A DNA stretch of 64,000 nt from Botryosphaeria dothidea (taxonomy: Eukaryota > Ascomycota > Dothideomycetes > Botryosphaeriales > Botryosphaeriaceae). The position numbers and the translations under genes are program-made. The number at the start of each line of letters is the position of its first letter. Position 1 is the first letter of the stretch. Below are positions 19,023-30,823 of the stretch, one piece after another. The stretch covers positions 1,178,001-1,242,000 of the forward strand of contig WWBZ02000040.1 in the NCBI GenBank assembly GCA_011503125.2. The letters run 5' to 3'. Under the pieces are notes generated by a model that was not told the origin of the DNA, did no database searches, and saw only the letters and a program-made list of their open reading frames with translations.

Positions 19023-21482
19023 TCACGCTCCCTGCGCCCCCAGCGCCTCCGCTACCCAGTCCAACCTCACCGCACTGACCCCGCGCGCATAGCTCCTATT
19101 CGTAAACACATACTCGGAGAACACAATCGCCTCGACCTTCTTCCCAAACAACACGCTACTAGGGTGAATCTGCACCGTCTGATTACCAACCATCGTCCGA
19201 TAACTCCCATCTGGCATCAGCCTCGCCGTATTAGGCGCGAAGCCCCTCAGCAGCGACAATAACACGCTATTCGCCAACGCCTCGCTCGGACCCCGCGCCT
19301 CCCTGCTGGGGTCCGGCGTGAAGAGTCCCAACTGCGCGCACAGCGCGCGCAGCTGCTTGCGGATGTCCATGATATTCTGCATGGCGCGGTGGGAGACGAA
19401 GCGGCGCTCGCACCACGCCTTACGATCGACGTGCTCAGCTGCGTACGCCTGGACGGTGGCGAGGAGAGTCAGGTGGTCGCCCTCGCGGCGAAAGAGCTCG
19501 CGGCGGGCGGCCTCGGCGTCCTCGCGCTTCTCCTCGGTGACGACGTTGAGGAAGATGTTCTCGACGCTGAGCGCGGCGACGACGTCGATGACCTCCTCGA
19601 CGCAGCCGCGCTCCTCGGTCGCGGCCTCGACGATGCAGCGGCCCAGCGTGGGCGTGAGCGGGAGCTTGGCGATTTGCGAGCCGGTCTCGCTGATGTCGCC
19701 GGAGTCGGTGAGGGCGCCGAGTTGGAAGAGGAGGAGGAGCGCTTTTTCGAGGGCTTCGCGGGCAGGGGGGTCGAGGAAGGGGAAGTTAAGCACGTCGCTG
19801 ACGCCTCGGGCTTTCATTGTGAGCAGGGCTGCGCTAAGGTCGCATCGCAGGATTTCGGGCATGGTGTCTTTCTGCAGGGCGACGTAATCCTTTTCAGTGT
19901 AGAGGCGGTAGCAATTACCCTTGTCTTCACGACCGGCACGACCTTTCCGTTGGATGGCTGCAGATTGCGAGATGGGCTTGACAAGGAGGGAATCGAGGTT
20001 CAGCGCTGGGCGGAACTGCTTGATCTTGGACTTGCCGCTATCGATAACATGTCGCACGCCAGGAACAGTGACGGACGTCTCGGCAATATTGGTACTGAGG
20101 ATGACTTTGCGCGTTCGTGGAGGGCCACGCTCGAAGACTCGCTGTTGTAGGTTTTGCGGCAAAGCTGCGAAGAGGGGAAGAGTGAGAATCTTGGGAACCT
20201 CCGGGCCTAGGCCAGCTGCATACTCGTTGACCAGTTTCTCAAGAGCCTCGACAGTATCTTGTCCTGTTAGGAACACGAGGATATCTCCAGGGAGAGGCTC
20301 CTTGATGTGTACTTGGAAAATTGTCTTTAGCGCGGCCTCAACGAAGTCCTGGGTAGGCTCCGGTAAGTAATTGACTTTGACCGGGTACATCCGTCCTTCG
20401 ATGTAGCATGCGGAAATCGAACTGTGGTGTTTGGGCTCCTTCTCAGTCACCTTGATGCTGTTGGTGTCGCCTTTCCCTGAAATTTGCGGAACCTGGTCCT
20501 TTTTGTCTTTCTTGTTTTTCCCATCTTTCGGAGTGTGATCTTCCACTCCATTTACACCATTTGTTTTAGCTTCCAGCACTGGCACGGTCTTGTCCTCTGC
20601 CTCATTGAACCCCTCATCGAAAAACTTGAGCAGCCGCTCGGTATCCGCTGTGGCACTCATCACCACGACTTTCAATCTGCGCGCGTTTCTGTGCTTTTTC
20701 CAGTCCCCGCAAACAATTCTCCTCAAAAATCCCAGGACAAGATCCACATTGACACTTCTTTCATGTACTTCATCCACCACGACCGAGCCGTACGCCTTCA
20801 ACCATGGGTCGCGCAACAGCTCCTGCAACAGCATACCCTCCGTCAAGAATTTTATTCTCGTGCTCGGCGATGTCGAGATATCAAAACGCACGCTGTATCC
20901 GACCTTGCTCGCAGGCGACGAAGCTCCAAGCGGCGTACCCATCTCCTCGGCGACACGACGGGCCAGCGAAATGGCAGCAACACGACGCGGCTGGGTGATG
21001 GCGATCATCGAGTCGTCGAGCCACGACTCGTTGAGCAGGAATTGGGGCACCTGCGTCGATTTACCGGAACCGGTCTCACCGACGAGGATCAGGACGTCCT
21101 TGTCAGCATGGAGCGATTTCCGGATCTCGTCCTGGTGGGCCCAGATGGGGAGCGATTTGCGGACCCCGAGCAGCTGCTCGCGCTTCTTCGCCAAATTCCC
21201 GAGCGGCCGCTTCTCGACCTTTTTCGCACCGTCGCGCGACCTGACGTCCGAGTTTGCATGGCTGTGCTTCTTGAAGTTGTTCGGTGGGGCGGGGTTCTGG
21301 TGCTTCGAGGTTCTCTTCCCGTCGAGGGTCGGTCTTGCGCCATGAGATTGCGGCTTTTCGTCGCGATCGCGCTTTCGTTTCTGGCTGGGGTTGAGGGCGC
21401 CATGGTTTGGCTTCGAGCTTGGCTTCGTCGCCTGGAAGGCGTTACCGTCGTCGTCGAAGACTGTGCGTACGCGTTCGGGCAT
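19023..21482 (-). CDS. DHR2: DEAH-type RNA helicase, DHR2 ortholog
   Basis: A single exon of 819 residues. In yeast, Dhr2 is a nucleolar ATP-dependent helicase needed for early 18S rRNA processing; the same role is inferred. The basic N-terminal tail (about 1-90) is followed by RecA domain 1 with Walker A GETGSGKST at residues 135-143, motif Ia ITQPRRVAA, motif II DEVH at 237-240 (rather than DEAH) and motif III SAT at 276-278. RecA domain 2 has FLTGQD, STNIAETSVTVPGV and the arginine-finger motif QRKGRAGR. Winged-helix, ratchet and OB-fold regions follow (LPLTPTLGRCIVEAA; HPSSVLFGKK). Length and motif order match DHR2 more closely than the larger Prp helicases. The frame is intact. Confidence 0.92.
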   Translation of the reverse strand: MPERVRTVFDDDGNAFQATKPSSKPNHGALNPSQKRKRDRDEKPQSHGARPTLDGKRTSKHQNPAPPNNFKKHSHANSDVRSRDGAKKVEKRPLGNLAKKREQLLGVRKSLPIWAHQDEIRKSLHADKDVLILVGETGSGKSTQVPQFLLNESWLDDSMIAITQPRRVAAISLARRVAEEMGTPLGASSPASKVGYSVRFDISTSPSTRIKFLTEGMLLQELLRDPWLKAYGSVVVDEVHERSVNVDLVLGFLRRIVCGDWKKHRNARRLKVVVMSATADTERLLKFFDEGFNEAEDKTVPVLEAKTNGVNGVEDHTPKDGKNKKDKKDQVPQISGKGDTNSIKVTEKEPKHHSSISACYIEGRMYPVKVNYLPEPTQDFVEAALKTIFQVHIKEPLPGDILVFLTGQDTVEALEKLVNEYAAGLGPEVPKILTLPLFAALPQNLQQRVFERGPPRTRKVILSTNIAETSVTVPGVRHVIDSGKSKIKQFRPALNLDSLLVKPISQSAAIQRKGRAGREDKGNCYRLYTEKDYVALQKDTMPEILRCDLSAALLTMKARGVSDVLNFPFLDPPAREALEKALLLLFQLGALTDSGDISETGSQIAKLPLTPTLGRCIVEAATEERGCVEEVIDVVAALSVENIFLNVVTEEKREDAEAARRELFRREGDHLTLLATVQAYAAEHVDRKAWCERRFVSHRAMQNIMDIRKQLRALCAQLGLFTPDPSREARGPSEALANSVLLSLLRGFAPNTARLMPDGSYRTMVGNQTVQIHPSSVLFGKKVEAIVFSEYVFTNRSYARGVSAVRLDWVAEALGAQGA

Positions 21483-21920
21483 TGTGGGCGGGTTGAAGTG
21501 TCGGAGGAGGAATGCGGAGGTGAGCCGTGAAGTCCGCCAGAAATTTTGACAGGGATTGCGATAAGATTAGATCAAGCCCGTGCAGGCACCGGTGCGCCTC
21601 GCTCGCTCCGCCCTCACCCGCCGAAACAAACCATCACCGAAGCATCTTGAACACGCAGATGCGCGACAGGCAATGACGGATCGATTATTCAGGAAACACT
21701 TATTGGCCACTTTTGGCTTGCAAAATGGCAATTTGACAGTATGCATCCCGCATACCTTTAATCTCAATTGCTACCCTCGGAAAATTCTCACTTCTGGCAC
21801 CTCGAGGCGGTCGTATTATACAGACTCCCGCACATTTGCTAAGAAATAGTTGGCGACATACGATATTTGTCAGGTTTGATGCTAGAACACCAGCATACAA
21901 GAAGATCCGCTGGCCATTCC
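21483..21920. other. Intergenic spacer
   Basis: About 440 bp between the DHR2 start and the 3' end of the P450. It should hold the DHR2 promoter. No TATA box close to the start and no extra gene are seen. Confidence 0.4.
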
Positions 21921-23620
21921 TTACTCTCTTCTATACACGCGAACATTGATACCAACTTGCTTAACGAACCAATAGTTGATCTCCTTCCATTCGGTTCTGG
22001 AATCGACAAACTCGATGCGGAACGACCGAAGAAACTGCGGCAGAAACTTCCAAATTTCCGCAGCAGTAACCTGGCCCAAGTCCAGAAATTAGCCTGAATA
22101 CATGGCAAAAGGGTGTCATGAGAACGCACGTTCTTTCCAATACATTGACGAGTGCCCTGGCCAAACTGAAACATATACCTCTACATTTCCTTTGCTTCGG
22201 GGCGGATCCAGCGGTCAGGCTTGAATTCGTCAGCATCTTCACCGAAGATGGATTTTACGAGATGGAAGCCAGCTGGGTTCACGCCAACACGGTACTACAA
22301 ACGTTAGCACCACTCATTCGGGACTTTGCGATGACAGAACTTACTCCCGCCGCCATATAGTAACCGCAGAGCTCGCGACCACCCTTGGGGACGTGACGCG
22401 GGAAGGTCAGAGCAATTGAAGGAAACACACGCATGGCCTCCTTGCAGACTGCCGTCAGGTAAGGCATCTTCGATGCTTCGGCGTACGTTATGATGGGGCT
22501 GAGTTTGCCCTCGGCTTCGTACTGGTCGATCTCCTTCTGTAGATTCTCGTAGGCATTAGAACTCTTGCAGAGGTTGTACAGTGCGGAACGAATGGCAACG
22601 GCAGTAGTGTCACTGCCGGCGAAGATAGCCGTATATGACTCAGTGTACACGTCCGTCATATCAAATTCGGGAGACTTGTCACGGCTCACTTCCAAGAGCT
22701 TTTCGAGCAGATCTGGTCGGCCTTTGCCCGATTCGACACGCTCATCCACCAGTTTCTTCGATTCAGCGGTCAGCGAATTGAAGACCGATACACTGTGCCT
22801 GAACTTTGCGGAAAACGGTAACATGAGGATTTGCAGCGGCCACAGGACTTTTGGAAGCACTGCCACACGGATAGCGTGCGGTAGGATGATGTCTACGGCG
22901 GCGATGTAGCCTCCGACGTCCTTGCGTTCTTGTAGGAGCCCAAACATGCGGCCGAAGAACAACTCGCCGATGGCATCAAACGTGTACCTGTGTTGGCTGT
23001 TACTGTCTATATTCGAGTTGTTTGACTGGTGACCAACCAGTACGCCCACTCGGATATATCGAACACAGCACCCTTATCAGCGAGCTCTCCCATGCGTTGT
23101 ATGAACAACTCGGTGACAACATCAAGGTACTTTTCGTTCTCCAAGACCGTCTTAAAGGTGAATATGTGCTGGATCATGCGGCGACGGAAAGCATGCTTCT
23201 TCTCGTCCAGCTGGGTAAAGCTGTCAGCGTGTGGAGAGAGATTCGGGGCCTGGGTCAGATAAAAATCTGTCTTGGTGAAGCCACCGTTGACAGCGTAGAT
23301 TTCCTTCCAAGCTTGGAGATCGCACACGGAGCATTCGTTCGGCGCGATCCTTACGATGGGTCCTTTGTCAATGATAAGCGAAAGCGAAAGCGGGCATTAA
23401 TTCCGAACTGCCGACCATATTGATCATGCAACTTCTTAGTGTGGCGGTGCATGTCCTCCGCGTTGATCCTCTGTAGATACCATAGTCGAGAGATGGATGC
23501 CTAAAACGGACCGGGTATCTTGGCAAGTGGGGAGATGAATCTTTGGTAGACGACCCAACTGATGCAAACTGCGGGAAACAACAGGGCACAGAACGTGAGA
23601 TTCGAAAACGGGAGAGCCAT
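21921..23620 (-). pseudogene. Cytochrome P450, pisatin demethylase-like, two nonsense codons
   Basis: Five exons (23620-23416, 23362-23038, 22987-22345, 22294-22130, 22070-21921) joined by 50-59-nt introns add to 1488 nt, a full P450 length. An N-terminal membrane anchor (FCALLFPAVCISWVVY) precedes a proline hinge (LAKIPGPF). The I-helix oxygen-binding motif FAGSDTTA, the K-helix KEAMR and the heme loop FGQGTRQCIGKN are all present, with the heme ligand Cys at about codon 442. The family resemblance is to pisatin demethylase/CYP57-type enzymes. Codon 40 (23503-23501) is TAG where Trp is usual (PGPF-W-ASISRLW), and codon 429 (22183-22181) is TAG just before the heme loop. The protein as read is therefore not made. 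The first is a TGG-to-TAG change, as RIP would produce. The substrate is unknown. Confidence 0.85.
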
Positions 23621-23683
23621 CTTGGCTTTCCTGGAAAGAAGCAACGCAGCGAACAATACAGGGCATGCAGAGAGATAGCACTG

Positions 23684-23691
23684 CTTATATA
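23684..23691 (-). promoter_or_regulatory. TATA box of the P450 gene
   Basis: TATATAAG on the minus strand, about 64-71 bp upstream of the P450 ATG at 23620. Its spacing suits a fungal core promoter, suggesting the gene was recently functional. Confidence 0.5.
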
Positions 23692-25574
23692 CATATGCAG
23701 TTGCTCCAGAGGCCCGTTAATATCTGCCAATGCGGAACCAAAGGGTACGGATTAGTGTGGACTAGGAAGCAGAACGACCCACCAGCCCCGGCAACCAAGC
23801 CCGCGCCGACCCCGCTCGTACTCATCACACCACCCCCACGAACGCTCTTTATTTACTAATAAGCATAGACACCGGAACCTAGAACTGCAACTACTTCACA
23901 GTAAGCAAATTCAATATGCACAATTAGCAGTAGATCATGTTTGTACTAAAGGTTCTTCCTGCGGCACAGCGGTGTCGCGCATAACTACCAAATCCTTCGC
24001 TTTGTCGGATCCTACGTTCCGACTCTCTGGTGCTCTATTAGCTGGCACCTCGCAACGTACGTATATCTGCCGTAGTCCTTCGGAGCAAAAGTCTTCATTC
24101 TACCGGCTTCAGCCGTCGAAACAAAACATGTCAGGAGCAGCTGGACGACGCCGATGCAAGCCGAACATCTATGGATCAATTTCAAGTCAATATGGGCCTA
24201 TTTCATCTCGCGAACTTGATTTTCAAGAGTCAGTGAAGTGAATCAGTAACGCCTACAAAGCTCAACGCGCCGAAGCTGCATCGCAGTGCGCTGCGCCACA
24301 CCTCGTTGCCTAGCCCGCCATCCCTCTACTTTGCCACCTATATCGTAAGTTATAATCATAGCACTTACTACTGTCGGATCATTCTCCCGCAGAGCCTCGC
24401 TGCTATAACCCCCTTTCACGTTGCCTGCTGGAAATACGGTTTAAACGCTTACAATTAAAATCCCGACTACCACCCCGAGAAGCTCCTACGCTCTTAGGGG
24501 ATCTTTGGTGGTTTGCGGCATCTGACGAGATGCCCAGCCTGAGGCATGTGCGGGTGCGAGCTGAACACTTCCTTGAATCCGCACTCTCGAATCACTACTA
24601 CAGCTACGGGGCTTGACCTCTTTCATCTCTGAAGATAGAATTATCCCCAAGCGGGGAGGCTGTATGGACTCTCGCGGCTGGTTGAGCGAGGACCTTGGGA
24701 AGAACATAAGAGACATTGTATGCGCGGCGCCTTGATTCTCGCTCTTGGCTTCTCCGTCAAGTCAAAGATTAAACCAGATATGAACGACGTTAACCTCCCT
24801 CGCATATCACCAAACAGGATCATTGTTCTGGCTGACGTCCATAGGAAAAAAGTTACTCTTTCTTCACCTTGATGTCTGCGTCGAGGGACATCAAATGTCC
24901 CGCCTGCGTCCTCTAAAGAATAACGTTGCTCACATATGGCAAACCTCGGAGTTTTCCTCTAAACTGATTCGGCACACACACATCCCCGCCAAGACTCTCG
25001 GAAGAATCGTACAGCAGGAACAAAACTCAGATTGAGTACAACGGACACATCTCATATCCGAGCCGGGTTTTTTTTGGAGTGATCTTTGAAGGCTGAATAA
25101 TACGTGGCAGAGACTAACGCCGGATACCGAGGACCGAGCTCGGAGAACCAACGACACCAGCACTGTAGCTTACGAGATGGACTACAGCCTACGAAATTGG
25201 CACTGCTATCCTAAAGAACGAAGGATCAATTAATCATAAAGCTTACTGAGATGATTGAAGGTCTGGTGTAGCTCCTTCAAGGGCTGAAAAAACACCATAT
25301 GTTGGGTTGTTGATGAACAACGAGGATCCATTGATGATTGGCATGAGGAGGAAGGGCATAGGTGGCCCACCCTCCTTATATACGTAAGTGAGTGACTAAG
25401 CTATCTGGTGTTGCAAAAGCAATATGCAAAACACGTGATTTCCAACACCATACCACATTTTGGTTTATTCTCAACCATCAAACAGTTTCAATCCATCGCT
25501 CTACCACCTATATCTACGAGACTCCCCCGGCTTCCTGAGCATCAATCTTGCTGCAACCTGCTTTATAGGCCAAA
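23692..25574. other. Intergenic, about 1.9 kb
   Basis: No supported gene. Short ORFs on both strands lack motifs. The sequence at 25430-25570 is close upstream of the NTF2/SnoaL-like gene and includes the pyrimidine-rich leader-like ACCACCTATATC. Confidence 0.35.
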
Positions 25575-26042
25575 ATAAAATTCCGCCAGTTTCTCGCTGT
25601 AGCACCTGTTGCTGCCTCCGCTCAAGTAGTCCCATCTGCATCTTCAAAGTCCTACTGCCCGAGCTACGCTGTATCAAAGACGAAGCAGCACTACTTCTTG
25701 GACGAGTTCGCCCGCCGCTTCCTCATCGAGAAGGATCCCATCGGAGCCCTCCAACGCCACGTCTCCGAAGACTACATCCAACACAACCCATCGGTGCTTT
25801 CCGGCCTTCAGGCTGCCATCGACGCCTTTGAATATTTCCTTTCGCCGCAGATCGACTACACGGTCATCAGCACCGACTTCGACTGCGGGAGAGCCTGGAT
25901 AAATTATCGCATGGACGTTCTCGGATACCTGCCCTCAGCTGTGGCAGACCTCTACCGCTTTGAGGGTTCGTGTATCGTTGAGCACTGGGATGTTTTGGAA
26001 GTGAAGCCTGTGAACGGTACCAACCCGCTGGCTTTGTGGTAG
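25575..26042 (+). CDS. Secreted NTF2/SnoaL-like protein, start codon apparently lost
   Basis: The 25698-26042 part shows a SnoaL/NTF2-like fold signature: RFLIEKDPIGALQRHVSEDY, YIQHNPSVLSG and a closing FEGSCIVEHWDVLE, ending NPLALW. Such proteins act as small cyclases, isomerases or hydrolases, or have no known activity. Reading upstream in the same frame gives KFRQFLAVAPVAASAQVV, which has the form of a signal peptide, but the codon where ATG is expected (25575-25577) is ATA, and an in-frame TAG lies two codons before it. Either the start has mutated (ATG to ATA), or an upstream exon joins at the TATAG just before. From ATA the frame is 155 residues. Confidence is good for the family and low for the start. 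Confidence 0.6.
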   Translation: MKFRQFLAVAPVAASAQVVPSASSKSYCPSYAVSKTKQHYFLDEFARRFLIEKDPIGALQRHVSEDYIQHNPSVLSGLQAAIDAFEYFLSPQIDYTVISTDFDCGRAWINYRMDVLGYLPSAVADLYRFEGSCIVEHWDVLEVKPVNGTNPLALW

Positions 26043-27095
26043 GGCCGAGTGGTACCGCAGAGATTGGAGTAGGTTGATGCACGTTCATGCTCAGGTTACG
26101 GGAGGATCTGCTCTGCTAGCTGCTGCTGTCGTTGCTGTTCAAAGAGTCTACAACTCTGCCAAGACTAGTTATTATTTCACTTCTTGTCCATAACATATCT
26201 CTGTACGCTGATTTTAGAACACCAAAAATGCTTCTGATGATAATAGCATTGGCTTTTGAAGCGCGTGCCACGCAAGTCCCGAAGTAGTCCGCATATACCG
26301 AACTCACATTCTTGTCTTTCGCGAGCACGAGCCTCCAGAGAACGTCGCAATTACTCGACTCCAACAACTATGGCAAATATAATGTTCATCATGCCAAGCC
26401 CGGAGGTTGAATCGACGCATCCGCTCCTCTCTGCCCCTCGGCCCTTCCCTTCGGCCTTTCCAATTGGCTACTAGGCAATACGATTCCTGGCGCCATACAC
26501 ATATGTCTTGGCATCACCAAAATCAGCCAGATGATCTTTGTCTGCATGAAAAACATTCCACAATTGCCAAGCCTCCACCATTCCTACTTGCTGTTGTACT
26601 AGAAGAAGGGAAGTTTTTTTCCGGCAGAACAACCCCACTGTTGTCAAAGGAATCACCGTCTGAGCGGAACATTCAGGACATAGGCCATGCTGCTCATTGG
26701 CTCGAGGTGATTTAAGAGGCTCTTTTGACCCTATGCATATGCTTAGCGCGGAGGATCGCTGATTGTTGTAACTCCATTGCCTATTTGAGACCATTTGAGA
26801 AACACTACAGTGGCGATAAACACGAGACTCCGAGTCTCCGCACACCGCAATGTTTGACGAAGCGTATGTTTCTAGGTATCCTGATGATACTTTGCTGCTG
26901 ATCCAGCGGAATATATATCGCGCCCACTTTAGAGTTCCATATAGATCTCGAACTCAACATGAGGGTGAGGGTATAATTCACTCTATTGAATCATTTAACT
27001 GCTGTTTTTCCTTCATTATCTGCCATCTATTCGGCAGCCAATTGTTGGACATATCAGCCCCAGACAACTCGTAAAAGTTGCCCGAATATGGTTAA
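26043..27095. other. Intergenic, about 1 kb
   Basis: No supported gene. Small ORFs at 26407-26845 on both strands look like chance. The right end should hold the 3' untranslated region of the gene at 27096-29935. Confidence 0.4.
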
Positions 27096-29935
27096 TCATA
27101 GATAAGTAACCTCACATGTGAGCTCCAATGTCAGACCAGTAACAGATTCGAGGTTTGTTTCAGAGTCGACAGCCACATTCCAGGCCCTGAAAGGGCTCAA
27201 CAACAAAGATGACGACTCATAATATCCACAGAACGCTCCATCCATCAAGACTTCCTTATCCTTTCCCATGTATTCAAAGCCAAAGGTAGACTCTGTAGTG
27301 ACAAAGTGCAAGACACGAGGTGCAGTCACACTTCCTGGGCCCATGGTAGGTGTCTTTATCTTCTCTAGACTAAGGTCTTTCATTGCGGCTCCCAGGGTGA
27401 CGCGAAGGCTGACGATGTTGTCTTCGTTGGCTCCCGAGTCTTGCAGGAAGATCCGCGCCTTTCTAACACGAAGACGGCCGTAGTTTTGGAAGATGGGATT
27501 CTCGCAGTCGAGGGCGAATGATGCTGTGCGATAATTGCGCAAGGATTCGAGTAAGTCTTCTGGCTGGAGGAACACGCTGTTTCTGGCCTTTTTGTTGACC
27601 ACAGAGTCGTTCCCGTTCGAAGCTGTATTGCCATTGAAAGCTTTTTTGACTTGACCAGAAGAGAGATGGAAGACGCGTGTCTGAGCACGCACATTCGCAT
27701 AAACTTGAGCAGATGCTGCCTGTAGAGTTGCAGCATCATTCAGAAAGCTCGCAATGTCTTTCATGGGGTCCAGAACGATCGGGCGCCTCACGTCCAGGCA
27801 ATTCCAGGCGTAGGCGGCCAAGTACTGGCGGAAGTCAAGTACAATCCAGCTCCGCAGAGCCAGCAATCTCTCTGCCATGGCGAGTTTGATAATTCCGAAC
27901 GTTTTCTCGTTGCCCTGAATCTGAGGAATGGCTTTTCGAAGGCGATCGGTATGCTTCTGTTGGGCGATGCTCTGCTGCATGACAGTCAAATAAGCACCGC
28001 TGGCTGAAGTCAGGGCTGTTTGAGCGGCGAAAATAGCCTTGCCGCGGATGACCATCTTTGTTATGGTTAGAAAGAAGTCGTCTGAACCTCCAATTCCCTG
28101 GTCTTTAATCTACGAGATGATACTTGGTCAGTCCCCGCTTTGATGATTAACAGTAGCAAGTCGACATACTCCTTCGTATAGTTTGTTCATTTCTGCCTGG
28201 AAGATATCCCAGTCTGCCGTGGAGTTGACGGCGTCATCGCCGGTGATGGCTATTGCTATCCGTCAGCTTTTCATGCTCGCTTCTCGGAAGTTTGTAAATC
28301 TTGGACTCACTCGGGAGTTTGAGGCCGTCGATGTCATCGTTCCCAATTTCATCCATCGACGATTTTCCCTTAATCAAATCGACAATCTTGCTTACCGACT
28401 CCACAAGTTCTTGTACCTTCTCGAGGTACGGCTCAATCTTCTCATAGATCTCCTTGATTCTCTCAGCAATATCCATGATCTCCTGCCAAGCTCCAACAGC
28501 TTCCTCGGCACCCTTGATAGCTGATCCCAGCTCTGCTGCCCCCGCTCCAAGAGCCTCGGCTCCCGCTGGAGGCGCGACGCAAGCCAGCGCGATGCCACCA
28601 GCGACGGCCGCGATCGCTGTAAAGACTTCACCAACAATTGCCCACGTCTGCTCGGTCTCCCACGCTTCGATCCCTTCCTTGAAGGCCTCTTGCTTATCTT
28701 TGAGAGTCAGTTGAAGCGCTTGGAATTCCCTTTCTGCCTTGCTAAAGGCGCCTTGGGCGCTCCAGAGCCTGTCTTCAGCTGTGTCAGTCATGAAAGCGTA
28801 CACCTGGTCCGAATCGGTAGATTTCTCAAGGGCGACGTTGGCAAAGAGCCTGACGTTTTTGGAGTTTGCCTCCTGGCCCTGCAACTCCATGTATGCAGAG
28901 TCGAAGGCTGCAGCGGAGTCGATACGTGATTTGAGGACCTGCTGAGCGGTGGAGAGGTCAAGCTTGGGGACAAGGACTGTCATCATAGCCTCTTGTCCAA
29001 CCACTGAGAATACCGGAGATTAGCAATAGACTCCGCTTTTGGCTTGAGATAGGTGAGATACCCTTCGATGTGGCCATGACACTGGCTTGACTATACAAGT
29101 CAAAGGCTTTAGGGATTCCCTGACAGACGTTGACGACAAAGTCGGCAATCTGATATGCAAGTGTGCGGTCTTGATCTTCAATCTTGGATGCTAATAGCAG
29201 CTGGTAGTTGAGAAGCCGGCGTAAGTTGCTTCAGGCTTGACATTAGAGATAGTCATGTTTGAAAAACTACAGGATGGGGGCGTACTCGTTGTAGTTGTCC
29301 CAACCCATGTCGGACAGCTTTTCATCATCCTGGATCATGTCCGCGATAGATCGAGTGGAGTTCTCAAACAGGTCCGTTATGGTGTGAGCGTCGGTGGATG
29401 AGTCGACTGAGCTTGTGCCATCGACCCCCACGGTTATGCCCCAGAATCGATGCTCAGGCTTCGCCTGTGCCGGGTCAACCATTAACCGGACAGGAGGCTT
29501 TCCATTGGGGAACTGGACGCTGAGTTTGATAGGAGACGCTGGAAGCTCACAGTGCAACTCAATCATGAACTCGGTCGGGTTTCCTGAGAGCTCTACCCTA
29601 ACTGGCTTGCTCTCAGCAAAAGCAACACGTGTGATTAAGGTCATCACATCGCAGGTAGGTGGAGGCCGCACAGGACTCATGGCCGTCAGACGATCGGCGT
29701 AGACCTCAATCTGACTGACATTCTGGACACCCTGCATCAGCTTGCCTTTCTCGTCACTCGCTGACTTTATGATATTTTTGATCGCGTCATCTAGGTCGAG
29801 ATGACTACCCCGCGCGTGGCCGATCACACCGACTACATCGTAAAATTCGTACAATGAAGGTTGATCGGTCAAGGCGTTGATCTTGTTGTCCAAGTCATCG
29901 TATGTCTCTCGGGGAACATATCTGAGAAGTGTCAT
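27096..29935 (-). CDS. Large helical protein with hydrophobic hairpin; pore-forming-protein-like
   Basis: Not a named gene. Five exons: 29935-29271, 29228-29062, 29003-28311, 28255-28170, 28109-27096; introns of 42, 58, 55 and 60 nt with GT-AG ends. They sum to 2625 nt, 874 residues, in frame throughout. Residues 1-220 mix helices and strands. The middle is a long series of amphipathic helices that encloses an Ala/Gly-rich hydrophobic hairpin at about residues 398-436 (with a CVAPPAGAE turn), then coiled-coil-like helices (EIYEKIEPYLEKVQELVESV). The last 150 residues are beta-rich (GRLRVRKARIFLQDSG). Long helices around a hydrophobic hairpin are the plan of alpha-helical pore-forming proteins (ClyA, HBL/NHE, XaxAB groups). 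No signal peptide is seen. It is divergent from a second such gene. Family assignment is structural inference. Confidence 0.7.
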
Positions 29936-30823
29936 GACGAAGAATACGACTTTCCCGCACGATTGTGGATGTAACAAGGTATGAGTTGAAAAGCGAGGAA
30001 TGAGCTGAAGTACTGAGATAGTACTGCTACCATATCCTCCCTAGAATCATAGAGGTTTAAGAGCGAATGACTGTGGAGGCGGACGTGGGCGTTGCGTGAT
30101 GAACTCTCAGCCTTGGGATCTCGTAGCCTCCATAGTGAAGGGATCCAGACTTCGGGGCCGTATCACTTTTCGGTAGTGAGCATCGGGGAACTAAAATAGT
30201 TTTCTCCTAGGCGCGGGCCGCCGCGGGGTCTCGACTCGCCACTTTCCTAGCGCCAGAGATCGACAGCCGCGTGGATAGAGGTGTGGCGCATTCGGCGTGC
30301 CCGATCACAGCTGAAGAGCACTCCTGTCTCTTGAATGTAAGCGATAGGAAGCGGGAGTCCTCCACTATTACTGGCACATTTCGGGCTCCGCATTGCACTG
30401 TCTCAGTTTGCCCCTCATTTGAGAAACTCCCTTTACCTGATCTGTGCAAGATCAACAAGGGATGATAGCGCTAGGGCCCACGTGGATGTCGTCGGAAGAA
30501 GATGCAAACGGAATAGGAACCAATGAATTACACAATAGGCAACACCAGAAACGTGAAGCTGAGCGTACATCGGTCTGGATGAATCCTTTACAAGCCTCAC
30601 GCATGAATGTCTTCCTCATTGACTCAAGCACGATGAGAACAGAACCAGAATGCCAAGAAAGGGAACGCGGGCGAGTTCCCATTTTACGTTCAGGTATTTA
30701 TAGTCATGTCTGCTTGCGCCTGGGAAAGAGCCCTTTTCAGCTTCGATTTATAAGTTTCAAGTCCTGCCAAATTAGGCTCAAAGATTCAATCGTCACAAGC
30801 TCAATCAGTTCCGACCTTGCAAG
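29936..30823. promoter_or_regulatory. Bidirectional promoter of the pore-forming-like pair
   Basis: An 888-bp head-to-head region between the two ATGs. Near the rightward gene lie TATTTATAG (about 30700) and GATTTATAAG (about 30743), possible TATA boxes. A perfect 13-nt palindrome AACTAAAATAGTT lies at about 30189-30201 next to a GC-rich patch. Shared control of both genes is inferred from the arrangement. Confidence 0.5.

Noticed and set aside
20484..21530. 348-residue plus-strand ORF
   Set aside because: Antisense shadow of DHR2, which carries all helicase motifs.
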